NCBI GenBank assembly: GCA_964554475.1
Contig: CAZKOT010000017.1
Span: 1-25,198 of the forward strand
Source of the DNA: CAJKWP01 sp964554475
GTDB taxonomy: Bacteria > Bacillota > Clostridia > Christensenellales > UBA1242
Length of the DNA stretch: 25,198 nucleotides
Direction: 5' to 3'
In this document: positions 1 through 7,903 of the stretch, piece after piece
Layout of the letters: the number at the start of each line of letters is the position of its first letter
Position numbering within the stretch: position 1 is the first letter of the stretch
Notes under the pieces: model-generated
Told to the model about the DNA's origin: nothing
What the model saw: only the letters and a program-made list of their open reading frames with translations
The model's database searches: none
Program-made: the position numbers and the translations under genes

Positions 1-82
1 GAATTAATAATGCTCAAAAAGACTATTGAAAACTCAACACCTGCGACAAAGGGCGAGGGGCAAAATGATTGATAATAAAATA

Positions 83-121
83 TTGACAAGCAATTTAATA
101 AATGTTACATTATAAATGTAA
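83..121 (+). promoter_or_regulatory. Promoter with overlapping palindromic operator candidate
   Basis: A -35 box TTGACA (83-88) is followed after 17 nt by an extended -10, TG-T-TACATT (103-111). A perfect inverted repeat, TTACAT-TATAA-ATGTAA (105-121), covers the -10, the classic place for a repressor site. It lies about 110 nt upstream of the lipoprotein gene and should drive that gene and the ABC transporter. A second inverted repeat, TTTCCTT-TG-AAGGAAA (146-161), lies in the untranslated leader. No regulator gene is visible in the window, so the factor is unknown. Confidence 0.6.
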
Positions 122-227
122 TAATAATTTTTTACCAAAAATGTGTTTCCTTTGAAGGAAATTACTAGATTTCAAATGACAAAAATTCCCTTTATCGTAT
201 CTTATAAAATTTTGATAGGAGGAAGTA

Positions 228-887
228 ATGTTTAAAAATCTATTTTCGTTTAAGGTTAATTCAAAAATTTTACTTTTATTTTTTCTTATTCCTGTGCTTT
301 TGATTTTTACCGCTTGTTCCTCTGCAGAAGAAAAAAAATATTTTGAGGAAAACGGAAAAGCAGATGCATTTCTTGTTGATGGAAACGGCAAAGTTCTTTC
401 TCTTAAAAATGGAACTGCATCATTTTATATTGATATAACAGATACTGCATTTTTGCAAATAGCTAAAGAATCAATAAAAGAAGCAAATAAATTTACGAAA
501 TTAAAAATTTCAATAAATTATGATAAAAAATCTGAATTTAGAATCGAGTCATACTACAGTGCTGATATGTGGGAGCCAAATGCAAAAGTTGATATTACAT
601 GGGAATATGATTGGAAAATTTTATGTTGGTCTTCAGACCCTAAAATTAATTCAGCTACAATCAAATATAATACCCATGATATGAGATATTCTCATGATGG
701 AAAATTGCATGTTGCCATACACGAAATGGGACATGTTTTAGGATTAAAAGATTATGTTGATAAGAATCTTGTAGGTGAGACGATTATGTATGGTATTTAT
801 TCAAAAGACTATCCGACTCTCATAGCATTTACAAAATGGGACAAAGAAAACATTAAATGGAAATACGGTGGTGATTATAGCGGTTAA
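228..887 (+). CDS. Secreted metzincin-like zinc metalloprotease lipoprotein
   Basis: A 219-residue predicted lipoprotein. The N-terminus has a basic start, a hydrophobic stretch (about 14-29) and a lipobox-like FTAC with Cys30 as the likely lipidated residue. The C-terminal half carries HEMGHVLGLKD at 165-175, which fits the metzincin zinc motif HExxHxxGxxH/D with Glu166 as general base and Asp175 as third ligand. A Met-turn candidate follows in ETIMYG (Met187). This matches the matrixin/archaemetzincin-like peptidases, here anchored outside the membrane; the substrate is unknown. AGGAGG at 217-222 lies five bases before ATG. The stop is 12 nt before an ABC transporter gene, so the two are almost surely cotranscribed. 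Residues 30-130 have no match I recognise and may recruit substrate or partner. The peptidase fold is a firm call; the exact family is less sure. Confidence 0.85.
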   Translation: MFKNLFSFKVNSKILLLFFLIPVLLIFTACSSAEEKKYFEENGKADAFLVDGNGKVLSLKNGTASFYIDITDTAFLQIAKESIKEANKFTKLKISINYDKKSEFRIESYYSADMWEPNAKVDITWEYDWKILCWSSDPKINSATIKYNTHDMRYSHDGKLHVAIHEMGHVLGLKDYVDKNLVGETIMYGIYSKDYPTLIAFTKWDKENIKWKYGGDYSG

Positions 888-899
888 GCAAGAGGGTTT

Positions 900-3467
900 A
901 TGATTAATTTAATCGATATAAAGAAAACATATGTTTTACCAAAAGGCAAACAACAAGTTCACGCTCTTAGAGGCGTGAATTTGTCTTTGCCAGATAAAGG
1001 ACTAATTGGTATAGTTGGCGTTTCAGGTTGCGGAAAAACAACTTTTCTTAATCTAATCGGCGGAATTGACAAGCCGACTAGCGGAAAAATTGAATTTGAC
1101 AACAATGATTTGGGAACTTTTTCTAATAAAGAACTTGACGAATTTAGAAGTAAAAACATTGGATTTATTTTTCAAGATTATAATCTTATTAAAGAGTTGA
1201 ATGTCTTTGAAAATGTTTTGCTTGGACTTCAAATTAAAGGCGTCCCAAAAATCCAAGCAAAAGAAAAAGTGAATGATGCATTAAGCAAAGTGGATATATC
1301 AGATTTAGCAAATAGGAGAATTGATACTCTTTCTGGAGGACAACAGCAACGTGTTGCCATTGCAAGAGCAATTGCAAAAGAACCAAACATTCTTTTATGT
1401 GATGAGCCGACAGGTAATTTAGACAGTGAAACCACTAAAGAAATTGTGAAAATATTAAAAAAAATTTCTGAAACAACTCTTGTTTTAATGGTCACACATA
1501 ACGAAAAAATTGCAAACGAATTTGCCGACCAAGTTTTGATTATGTCTGATGGCAAAATTGCAAAACAATTATCATTAGTCAAAGATGAAGAAAAAAAAGT
1601 TGAAAAAAAGATTTTTAAAAAAAGACGAGGAAAATTAAGTTTTTCTTACATGTCAAAACTTATGTTGCTTAATTTATGGAATACAAAACTTTCTTCAATT
1701 ATTTCAATAATTTTACTAACCGTTTTATTTTCTCTTGCAGGCTCCATTTATTCTTTGACATTTTATAATAAAAATGATGCATATATGCAAACTTTCAAAA
1801 CAAACGAACAATATGTTATTGGAATAACAAAATATTTAGAAAATAAAACAACAACATATGACCCGTATTCGCCGACAGGGTTTTCTTATGTTGGACCGCA
1901 GATTTTTTATGAAGATGTCGTTGAGGAAGATATTGATGAATTAAACGCGTTAGTAGATAATAAATTAAATTTCTACAAATCACATTTCTTTAAAAAAAAC
2001 TTTCAAGATTTTTTTGATGATAACAATAGATTTATCGAAGGAACTACCCGTAGTTTTCTTAATCATCCATCTTCTTTTACCGAAGCAATTGCTGTCCCGA
2101 ATTTTTTAACATTTTTACAACCTTTAAAAGAAGGTAAACTACCTGAGAATGTGAATGAAGTATTAGTTTATGATTATGTTGCTGACGCTTTGCTTTATTG
2201 GGACGTTTTGCAAGGAAATAGTGTTGTCGGACAAATGCTTACAGATAATATAAGCGGATTTTCAATGAAAATTGTCGGTGTTCTAAAAAGTAATTATAAA
2301 AGCTATGAAAATATTGTTAACGATGATGAATGGTATAATGATTATTATAAAATAATATATTTATCCTCGCTTCAAGCAATATTTTGCATGCCCGAATTTA
2401 TTAATGTTATTAAAGAAAGTGCAATTTATAGTTCTTTTGTTTCAATGAAGTTTTTTAATGAAGAAGAAAATCCTGCAGAGCTTCAAAATTTTTCAAAAAT
2501 TGCAAAAAAAGGCGAATATGATTTATTAAATGAATTAAATTGGGCATTTCATTTTGATGAGATAGAAAGTAATAGTGAAGGTTGGATTATTTCAAAAGAA
2601 CAAGCAATGCAAATAACCGGTCTTGACGAAACGGAATTTGATTCTGAAAGTTTTGGAACTGAATTTGTTGGTTGTGAGGCTTTTATCAATGCATATATTG
2701 TTGATGGAGAAGAATGGTGGTATACAAAATCAATTGATCCTCCTTTGATTTCAAGTACTTTATCATACTACATCCTTGGCATAGTAAACGAATTTCCTGA
2801 TGGGGATACTGATAATTTACCCTACTATGTCAATGACAGTTTTTATGATTTATATAACGGTTGCTTTAAACAATTTTATCTTGGTTTAAGTAATAACTGG
2901 AATTTAAATGCCGAACAATTTGCAAAATTTTCATTACCGGATGAACGAACTTTTGAATTTTATAATACTAAACCAGATGGTTGGGAAGAAACTGGTTGGA
3001 CAGATTATACTTATTCCACCGACTTAATAAAAACAGCAGACGAAAATTATTTACCGAATATTAAAAATTTTGCATTTGATATACTTATTTATATTATCAT
3101 TGCGGTTGTTATCGGAGTATTTTATTTTGCAATTGCAACAATAAGAAATAATTATTACAAAATCGGCGTTTTGAAAAGTTTAGGAGCTTCGAATTTCAGT
3201 ATTACTCTTATATTCAGTTTTAGTATATTATTTGTTACAATTTTATCATTCATTTTATCAATTCCAATTTCATTTGTTATCATGAATGCTATTAATTTTG
3301 ATTTCGTTAGCAGTATTGACCCTACATTAATTTTCTTTTCAATTAAAAGTTTGGCATTATTAATTTCATTTGGAATCGGAATTGGAGTAATGTTAGTTGC
3401 TGTTGCTATTCCGTTAATAAAATTATTTATGCTTTCTCCTGCTGAAGCAATTAAAAGAAATAGTTAG
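900..3467 (+). CDS. ABC transporter, fused ATPase and FtsX/MacB-type permease
   Basis: An 855-residue protein. Residues 1-225 form an ABC ATPase: Walker A GVSGCGKTT (40-48), Q-loop Gln92, signature LSGGQQQRV (144-152), Walker B ILLCDEPTGNLD (164-175) and switch His200. After a lysine-rich linker comes one membrane helix (about 264-288), a very large extracytoplasmic region (about 289-725), then three helices (about 727-750, 768-795, 815-843) with the FtsX-family motif IGVLKSLGAS (755-764) and a PAEAIK tail (848-853). This is the four-helix MacB/FtsX layout, used in that superfamily for mechanotransmission or lipoprotein/peptide handling rather than classic transport. The ~435-residue outer domain is rich in Asp, Glu and aromatics and unfamiliar to me. 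It starts 12 nt after the metalloprotease lipoprotein with AGAGGG as ribosome binding site. No partner permease follows; homodimerisation would complete the complex. Confidence 0.88.
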   Translation: MINLIDIKKTYVLPKGKQQVHALRGVNLSLPDKGLIGIVGVSGCGKTTFLNLIGGIDKPTSGKIEFDNNDLGTFSNKELDEFRSKNIGFIFQDYNLIKELNVFENVLLGLQIKGVPKIQAKEKVNDALSKVDISDLANRRIDTLSGGQQQRVAIARAIAKEPNILLCDEPTGNLDSETTKEIVKILKKISETTLVLMVTHNEKIANEFADQVLIMSDGKIAKQLSLVKDEEKKVEKKIFKKRRGKLSFSYMSKLMLLNLWNTKLSSIISIILLTVLFSLAGSIYSLTFYNKNDAYMQTFKTNEQYVIGITKYLENKTTTYDPYSPTGFSYVGPQIFYEDVVEEDIDELNALVDNKLNFYKSHFFKKNFQDFFDDNNRFIEGTTRSFLNHPSSFTEAIAVPNFLTFLQPLKEGKLPENVNEVLVYDYVADALLYWDVLQGNSVVGQMLTDNISGFSMKIVGVLKSNYKSYENIVNDDEWYNDYYKIIYLSSLQAIFCMPEFINVIKESAIYSSFVSMKFFNEEENPAELQNFSKIAKKGEYDLLNELNWAFHFDEIESNSEGWIISKEQAMQITGLDETEFDSESFGTEFVGCEAFINAYIVDGEEWWYTKSIDPPLISSTLSYYILGIVNEFPDGDTDNLPYYVNDSFYDLYNGCFKQFYLGLSNNWNLNAEQFAKFSLPDERTFEFYNTKPDGWEETGWTDYTYSTDLIKTADENYLPNIKNFAFDILIYIIIAVVIGVFYFAIATIRNNYYKIGVLKSLGASNFSITLIFSFSILFVTILSFILSIPISFVIMNAINFDFVSSIDPTLIFFSIKSLALLISFGIGIGVMLVAVAIPLIKLFMLSPAEAIKRNS

Positions 3468-3546
3468 TTAAATTTAAATGATGACTTAAAACAACAAAAA
3501 TAAAATTATGAAAAAGTTTGAAGAAAACAAAAAAATTTAATTATTT

Positions 3547-3579
3547 AAAAAAAGGTGCCAAAGTTATGGTGCCTTTTTT
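3547..3579 (+). terminator. Rho-independent terminator of the protease/ABC operon
   Basis: A run of seven A plus GGTGCC (3547-3559) pairs with GGTGCC plus six T (3568-3579) around an 8-nt loop. The two central pairs are G.U wobbles in plus-strand RNA but become A.C mismatches in minus-strand RNA, so the hairpin should work mainly for the upstream plus-strand operon. Confidence 0.8.
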
Positions 3580-3643
3580 ATTGGGCATGTAAACAATTAG
3601 AAAACTTAGGAAACTTTATTTTGATATAACAAAGCATATGGGA

Positions 3644-4003
3644 TTAAATTAGTGGAGTGAAAAAATATAAAGTGTATTCGAAACTTGTTCTTTTATTTAA
3701 ATATACAATTTCTTTATCTATTTCAAGGGCAATTTTTGGATACATTTCATAAAGTTTACTGAAAATGTTTTCACAATATTTAATAAAACTAGGATCTTTA
3801 TGATATTTTCCTTTTGCAATTTCAGTTAAATTAACAAAGCATTTTTTATTACGCATAAAATCAGTTAATTTTCTTAATGTTAAAGGAGCTTTTTCAATTT
3901 TTGATTTAGCAAAATTTGTTTGCATCTTGATATCTTGGTCATATTTGTCGGTATCTTCATTAGGGTTTAAAATAAAAAGTAGTTTTTTGAATTCGTTTTC
4001 CAT
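3644..4003 (-). CDS. Hypothetical protein, small and helical
   Basis: A 119-residue protein with no match I recognise. It is charged (Lys, Asp, Glu), has no signal peptide or membrane helix and looks helical and cytoplasmic. A central TLRKLTDFMRNKKC stretch and the phrase EIAKGKYHKDPSFIKYC suggest a helical bundle, perhaps helix-turn-helix-like, but not enough to name it. Two in-frame ATGs exist, at 4009 and 4003. GGAGG (4011-4015 on the minus strand) is one base from the first but seven from the second, so the second is taken as start. It stands alone between the ABC terminator and the divergent str promoter and has its own promoter. Confidence 0.7.
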   Translation of the reverse strand: MENEFKKLLFILNPNEDTDKYDQDIKMQTNFAKSKIEKAPLTLRKLTDFMRNKKCFVNLTEIAKGKYHKDPSFIKYCENIFSKLYEMYPKIALEIDKEIVYLNKRTSFEYTLYFFTPLI

Positions 4004-4032
4004 AGTCATACCTCCATATTTTTCTTTAATAT

Positions 4033-4060
4033 TTTATATGTAAAAGACATCTTTTGTCAA
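4033..4060 (-). promoter_or_regulatory. Promoter of the small hypothetical gene
   Basis: On the minus strand TTGACA (4060-4055) and TATAAA (4038-4033) are separated by 16 nt. The spacer holds a perfect inverted repeat, AAAAGA-TG-TCTTTT (4042-4055), a possible operator that begins at the -35 box. Confidence 0.65.
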
Positions 4061-4193
4061 TACTAATTATTTTAATACTAAAATGAGCATACCAAAAAAA
4101 ATCTTAACTCTCAATTCTCAACTTTTAATTTGAGAGTAATAACAAAAATTTTATTTTTGCATTTATTTCAAAAAATCGACCCTTCAAAACTGC

Positions 4194-4222
4194 TTGACAA
4201 GAGGTTTTTTTTGTGATAATAT
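4194..4222 (+). promoter_or_regulatory. Promoter of the str operon
   Basis: TTGACA (4194-4199) is followed by GATAAT (4215-4220) after 15 nt or by TAATAT (4217-4222) after 17 nt, preceded by TG. Transcription would begin near 4228, leaving a leader of about 270 nt before rpsL. Normally rpoB/rpoC or a ribosomal gene precedes rpsL; here the gene upstream is unrelated and divergent, so this promoter must drive the cluster. Confidence 0.7.
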
Positions 4223-4227
4223 GACCT

Positions 4228-4506
4228 CAGTTTAATTTTTTTTAAACCGCCCGGCTTTGATTATTTCAAAGTTGAGACAAGCTGAATAAAAGCTTAAATG
4301 CATTCGTAACGGCAGGTGAAAGTTTCTTGTGTTTTGCAACTACTTGTTTGTGTCAAAGTAAAATTTAATGAGATTAAATTTCACCGAAATGTATCGTGAA
4401 TGCTAAAAGTAAATTTTCATTAAGAAAATTATTTCGGCTTAAACCAAAACCAAAAGTTTAGGTTTATTTTTTTTAAATTTGAATTAAAAAAATATAGGAG
4501 GAAAAA
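4228..4506 (+). promoter_or_regulatory. Structured 5' leader of rpsL
   Basis: The untranslated leader contains several perfect helices: CTTTGA/TCAAAG (4255-4260 with 4266-4271); AAATTTAAT/ATTAAATTT (4361-4369 with 4373-4381); a stacked pair made of CCGAAAT/ATTTCGG (4384-4390 with 4431-4437) and AATTTTC/GAAAATT (4412-4418 with 4424-4430). Longer-range options are GGTGAAA/TTTCACC (4315-4321 with 4379-4385) and GCATTC/GAATGC (4300-4305 with 4398-4403). The GGTGAAA pairing shares bases with two of the local helices, so the folds compete. A weak terminator-like hairpin ends the leader. It may be an autoregulatory ribosomal-protein leader; I do not recognise a known riboswitch class. The helices are seen, the regulatory role is inferred. 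Confidence 0.55.
4440..4474 (+). terminator. Possible attenuator in the rpsL leader
   Basis: TAAACC (4440-4445) can pair with GGTTTA (4461-4466), directly followed by eight T (4467-4474), 32 nt before the rpsL start. The six-pair stem is A/T-rich and weak, as expected of an attenuator rather than a strong terminator. Confidence 0.4.
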
Positions 4507-4887
4507 ATGCCCACAATCAATCAATTAGTAAAAAAAGGAAGGCATCCGTTAAAAAGAAAAAGTAAATCACCTCTTCTTCAAGAATCACCTCAAAAAAGAG
4601 GAGTTTGCTTACTTGTTAAAACAACAACGCCTAAAAAACCTAATTCGGCTCTTCGAAAAATTGCAAGAGTCCGTCTTTCAAACGGTTCAGAGGCAACATG
4701 CTATATTCCTGGAATTGGACACAATCTTCAGGAGCACAGTGTTGTTTTAGTTCGTGGCGGAAGGGTTAAAGACCTTCCCGGTGTGCGTTACCATATTATA
4801 CGAGGCACTCTTGATGCTTCAGGTGTTGCAAAACGTATGCAATCAAGGTCAAGATATGGTGCAAAAAAGCCAAAAGCAACTAAATAA
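4507..4887 (+). CDS. rpsL: 30S ribosomal protein S12
   Basis: A 126-residue S12 of ordinary length. It sits at the decoding centre of the 30S subunit and helps set translational accuracy. The core TTTPKKPNSALRK and GGRVKDLPGVRYH blocks are intact, and the lysines linked to streptomycin resistance when mutated (the second Lys of PKKP and the Lys of GRVKD) are of the sensitive type. The basic tail ends in SRSRYGAKKPK. The start is fixed by AGGAGG at 4496-4501. It is first gene of the str cluster, with rpsG following after an unusually long 280-nt spacer. Confidence 0.98.
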   Translation: MPTINQLVKKGRHPLKRKSKSPLLQESPQKRGVCLLVKTTTPKKPNSALRKIARVRLSNGSEATCYIPGIGHNLQEHSVVLVRGGRVKDLPGVRYHIIRGTLDASGVAKRMQSRSRYGAKKPKATK

Positions 4888-5167
4888 CTGCGAAAATTAT
4901 TTACGACTGACGATTTTAAGATTTATGACTTATTAGAGAAATTTAATCAAATAAAATCAAATATGCACAATAGTCGCAGTGAAAGACCTAAGGAATTATT
5001 TTTTTAGAAAAAATAACATTAAATTATAAAACAAAATTAAGCAAAGTATGGCGGATAAACAAAAAAATTTTTGAACAAATTTTCTCAAGAGATACTGCAT
5101 TGTTGAGTTTTTGACGCGATATGCCAAAAATAATTTGTTTAGCTGTGCCGATAAAAAGGAGAAAGAT
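4887..5167 (+). promoter_or_regulatory. rpsL-rpsG intercistronic region with long-range stem
   Basis: The 280-nt spacer has no gene. ACTGCGA (4887-4893), which starts on the last base of the rpsL stop codon, is a perfect complement of TCGCAGT (4974-4980), closing an ~80-nt domain. Further on are an A/T hairpin (TTATTTTTT/AAAAAATAA, about 4997-5017) and a CTCAA/TTGAG pair (about 5087-5108). In E. coli the S12-S7 spacer is the S7 autoregulatory site; the same role here is only inferred from position. The ribosome binding site AAGGAG is at 5156-5161. Confidence 0.45.
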
Positions 5168-5641
5168 ATGCCACGAAGAAACGCGGCCGTAAAAAAAGAT
5201 GTTTTGCCTGACCCAATTTACAAAAGTAAACTTGTAACAAAACTTGTTAATCAAGTTATGGTTGAAGGAAAAAAGGCAATAGCACAAAAAATTGTTTACG
5301 GTGCATTTAAAACAATACAAGAAAAAACAGGTGCTCAACCACTTGATTATTTTACTAAAGCACTTGAAAATGTAAAACCTATTTTGGAAACAAAAGGAAG
5401 AAGAGTTGGAGGTGCAACCTATCAGGTTCCTATGGAAATTAGACCTGAAAGACGCCAAACTCTTGGAATCCGTTGGATTGTTACTTTTGCAAGAAAAAGA
5501 AATTCGGAGCGAACAATGGAAGACAAACTTGCAGGTGAATTAATTGATGCTTACAATAACAATGGTGGAGCAATCAAAAAGAAAGAGGAAATGCATAGAA
5601 TGGCGGAAGCAAATAAGGCATTTGCACATTATAGATGGTAA
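5168..5641 (+). CDS. rpsG: 30S ribosomal protein S7
   Basis: A 157-residue S7, the primary binder of the 16S rRNA 3' major domain and, in E. coli, regulator of the str operon. It begins MPRRNAAVKKD, keeps the RRVGGATYQVPMEI and RR-LGIRW blocks, and ends in the typical EANKAFAHYRW. AAGGAG at 5156-5161 lies six bases before this ATG; an in-frame TTG at 5111 would add 19 residues but has no ribosome binding site and no family support. It is followed by fusA after 186 nt, again a longer spacer than usual and with a strong inverted repeat. Confidence 0.98.
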   Translation: MPRRNAAVKKDVLPDPIYKSKLVTKLVNQVMVEGKKAIAQKIVYGAFKTIQEKTGAQPLDYFTKALENVKPILETKGRRVGGATYQVPMEIRPERRQTLGIRWIVTFARKRNSERTMEDKLAGELIDAYNNNGGAIKKKEEMHRMAEANKAFAHYRW

Positions 5642-5667
5642 AAATTTTTCGATTGTGAGTTTGTTTT

Positions 5668-5805
5668 AGTGGCGTTGGAATTTTATTTAATTATCTTAAT
5701 TGGAACGTTTATGACTAATGCGGATATTTAAAACAAATTACTACTACACTATTATTTATTACTAAAACTATAAAAAATTTTCTATATTTGGCGATTAACG
5801 CCACT
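5668..5805 (+). promoter_or_regulatory. Long-range inverted repeat before fusA
   Basis: AGTGGCGTT (5668-5676) is perfectly complementary to AACGCCACT (5797-5805), and two more G.U pairs extend the RNA helix inward to 11 pairs. It closes a ~120-nt A/T-rich domain and ends about 12 nt before the AAGGA ribosome binding site of fusA. The high-GC arms stand out from the surrounding A/T-rich spacer. It may control EF-G translation or protect or process the str mRNA; function unproven. Confidence 0.5.
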
Positions 5806-5827
5806 CATAGAGCAAAAAGGAAAGAAC

Positions 5828-7903
5828 ATGGGAAAAGAAAATTTGGAATTTGTTCGTAATGTTGGAATTATGGCACATATTGATGCCGGCAAAACAACGA
5901 CTACTGAAAGAATTCTTTTTTACACAGGAAAAAATTATAAAATTGGTGAAGTTCACGAAGGAACAGCAATAATGGACTGGATGGCACAAGAACAAGAACG
6001 AGGAATCACAATTACTTCGGCTTGTACAACTTGCCATTGGAAAGAACATAAAATCAATATTATTGACACTCCCGGGCACGTGGACTTCACTGTTGAAGTT
6101 GAACGAAGTCTTAAGGTGCTTGACGGTGCTGTTACCCTTCTTTGTGCGCGCGGAAAAGTTCAACCTCAAACTGAAAAAGTTTGGAGACAGGCAGATAAAT
6201 ACAAAGTTCCGCGAGTAATTTATATCAACAAAATGGACCGTGATGCTGCAGATTTTTATGGTTGTTTAGAGTCAATTAAAGAACGCTTAAAAGCAAATCC
6301 TGTTGCTCTTCAACTGCCAATTGGGCAAGAGGCTTCTTTTAGAGGCTTAATAGATCTTGTTACAATGAAAGCAGTTTTGTATCACGATGATTTAAATCAA
6401 AATGTTCAAGATGTCGAAATTCCATCTGAATTTTTGGAAGAATCAAAAAAATATCGTCAAATTTTAATCGAAAAAATTGCAGAAACTGATGACAAACTTT
6501 TGGAAATGTTTTTTGAAGGAAAAGAATTTGACGAGAAAACTTTGAAAAAAGGAATTCGAAACGCAACAATCAAAATGCAAATTACTCCTGTTATTTGCGG
6601 TTCATCATATAAAAACAAGGGTGTTCAAAAATTAATTGACGCAATGATAGATTATCTTCCCTCACCTATTGACATACCTAACATGGAAGGGGTTAATCCA
6701 AAAAATGATAAATTAGAAAATAGAGCACCGAGTGAAGAATCACCCTTTTCAGGTCTTGCTTTTAAAATTATGACTGATCCTTTTGTTGGTAAACTTGCAT
6801 TCTTTAGAGTTTATAGCGGAAAACTTACTGCAGGTTCTTATGTTTACAATTCAACTAAAGACAGAAAAGAACGAGTAGGTCGATTAATTAGAATGCATGC
6901 AAATCACCGTGAAGAAATATCTGAGGTTGGAGCGGGTGATATTGCCGCAATTGTTGGACTTAAAGACACAACAACGGGCGATACTCTTTGCGATGAAAAG
7001 CATCCAATAATTTTGGAAAGTATGGATTTTCCAGATCCCGTTATTCACATTGCAATTGAACCAAAAACAAAACAAATGCAAGAAAAAATGATTTTGGCGC
7101 TTGTTAAACTTGCCGAAGAAGATCCAACTTTCAAAACATACACCGACAAAGAAACCGGGCAGACAATTATTGCGGGCATGGGCGAATTACATCTTGAAAT
7201 TATTGTTGACAGACTTCTTCGTGAATTTAAAGTTGAAGCAAATGTTGGTAACCCTCAAGTTGCCTACAGAGAAACCATAAGAAAATCTGTTAAAGCAGAG
7301 GGAAAATATATTCGTCAAAGCGGTGGTAAGGGACAATACGGACATTGTTATATTGAAATTGAACCACTTGAACCGGGCAAAGGTTATGAATTTGTTGATA
7401 AAGTTGTTGGCGGGTCAATTCCTAAAGAATTTATTCAACCTATTAATAATGGAATCATGGAAGCAAAACAAACAGGTGTTTTAGCTGGATATGAAACAGT
7501 TGATTTTAGAGTTACTGTTTATGATGGAACCTACCATGATGTCGACTCTTCCGAAATGGCGTTTAAAATTGCTGGGTCAATGGCATTCAAAGATGGAGCA
7601 TCAAGGGCTAATCCTGTTTTGTTAGAACCTATTATGCGAGTTCAAGTTGAATTACCTGATGAGTATTTAGGAACAGTTATGGGCAATTTGACATCAAGAA
7701 GAGGACTTTTAACAGGAACTGAGAGTAGACCAGGCGTGCAAATAATTAATGCCGAAGTTCCGCTTGGAGAAATGTTCGGTTACGCAACAGACCTTCGCTC
7801 ACAAACACAAGGACGTGGCACTTTTACAATGGAATTCTTGAAATATAATGAAGTTCCAAAGTTCATTTCTGAAAAAATTATCGGTGAAAGAGTAAAAAAA
7901 TAA
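5828..7903 (+). CDS. fusA: Elongation factor G
   Basis: A 691-residue translational GTPase that drives tRNA-mRNA translocation on the ribosome. G1 AHIDAGKTT (16-24), switch region RGITITSA, G3 DTPGHVDF, G4 NKMD and G5-like GSSYKNKG are present in order, followed by domain II, the domain III phrase GMGELHLEI, the domain IV sequence SGGKGQYGHC and the C-terminal domain ending in EKIIGERVKK. Length matches bacterial EF-G (about 690-700). G5 has Ser-Tyr where Ala-Phe is common, a mild change. AAGGA (5817-5821) precedes the ATG. It is third gene of the str cluster; tuf follows after 198 nt with its own promoter. Confidence 0.99.
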   Translation: MGKENLEFVRNVGIMAHIDAGKTTTTERILFYTGKNYKIGEVHEGTAIMDWMAQEQERGITITSACTTCHWKEHKINIIDTPGHVDFTVEVERSLKVLDGAVTLLCARGKVQPQTEKVWRQADKYKVPRVIYINKMDRDAADFYGCLESIKERLKANPVALQLPIGQEASFRGLIDLVTMKAVLYHDDLNQNVQDVEIPSEFLEESKKYRQILIEKIAETDDKLLEMFFEGKEFDEKTLKKGIRNATIKMQITPVICGSSYKNKGVQKLIDAMIDYLPSPIDIPNMEGVNPKNDKLENRAPSEESPFSGLAFKIMTDPFVGKLAFFRVYSGKLTAGSYVYNSTKDRKERVGRLIRMHANHREEISEVGAGDIAAIVGLKDTTTGDTLCDEKHPIILESMDFPDPVIHIAIEPKTKQMQEKMILALVKLAEEDPTFKTYTDKETGQTIIAGMGELHLEIIVDRLLREFKVEANVGNPQVAYRETIRKSVKAEGKYIRQSGGKGQYGHCYIEIEPLEPGKGYEFVDKVVGGSIPKEFIQPINNGIMEAKQTGVLAGYETVDFRVTVYDGTYHDVDSSEMAFKIAGSMAFKDGASRANPVLLEPIMRVQVELPDEYLGTVMGNLTSRRGLLTGTESRPGVQIINAEVPLGEMFGYATDLRSQTQGRGTFTMEFLKYNEVPKFISEKIIGERVKK

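Noticed and set aside
1..72. Possible C-terminal end of a gene entering from the left (open frame to TGA at 70-72)
   Set aside because: Only 23 codons, with another frame ending at 27-29 and an open frame on the minus strand; no family feature decides among them.
4228..4506. Known riboswitch or T-box before rpsL
   Set aside because: No T-box motif, no codon-like specifier loop and none of the conserved cores I know; only generic helices are seen.
4754..4936. Open frame within and after rpsL
   Set aside because: Shadow of rpsL in another frame, with no ribosome binding site.
5111..5167. N-terminal extension of S7 from a TTG
   Set aside because: Absent in S7 proteins, and the ribosome binding site lies inside it, directly before the ATG at 5168.
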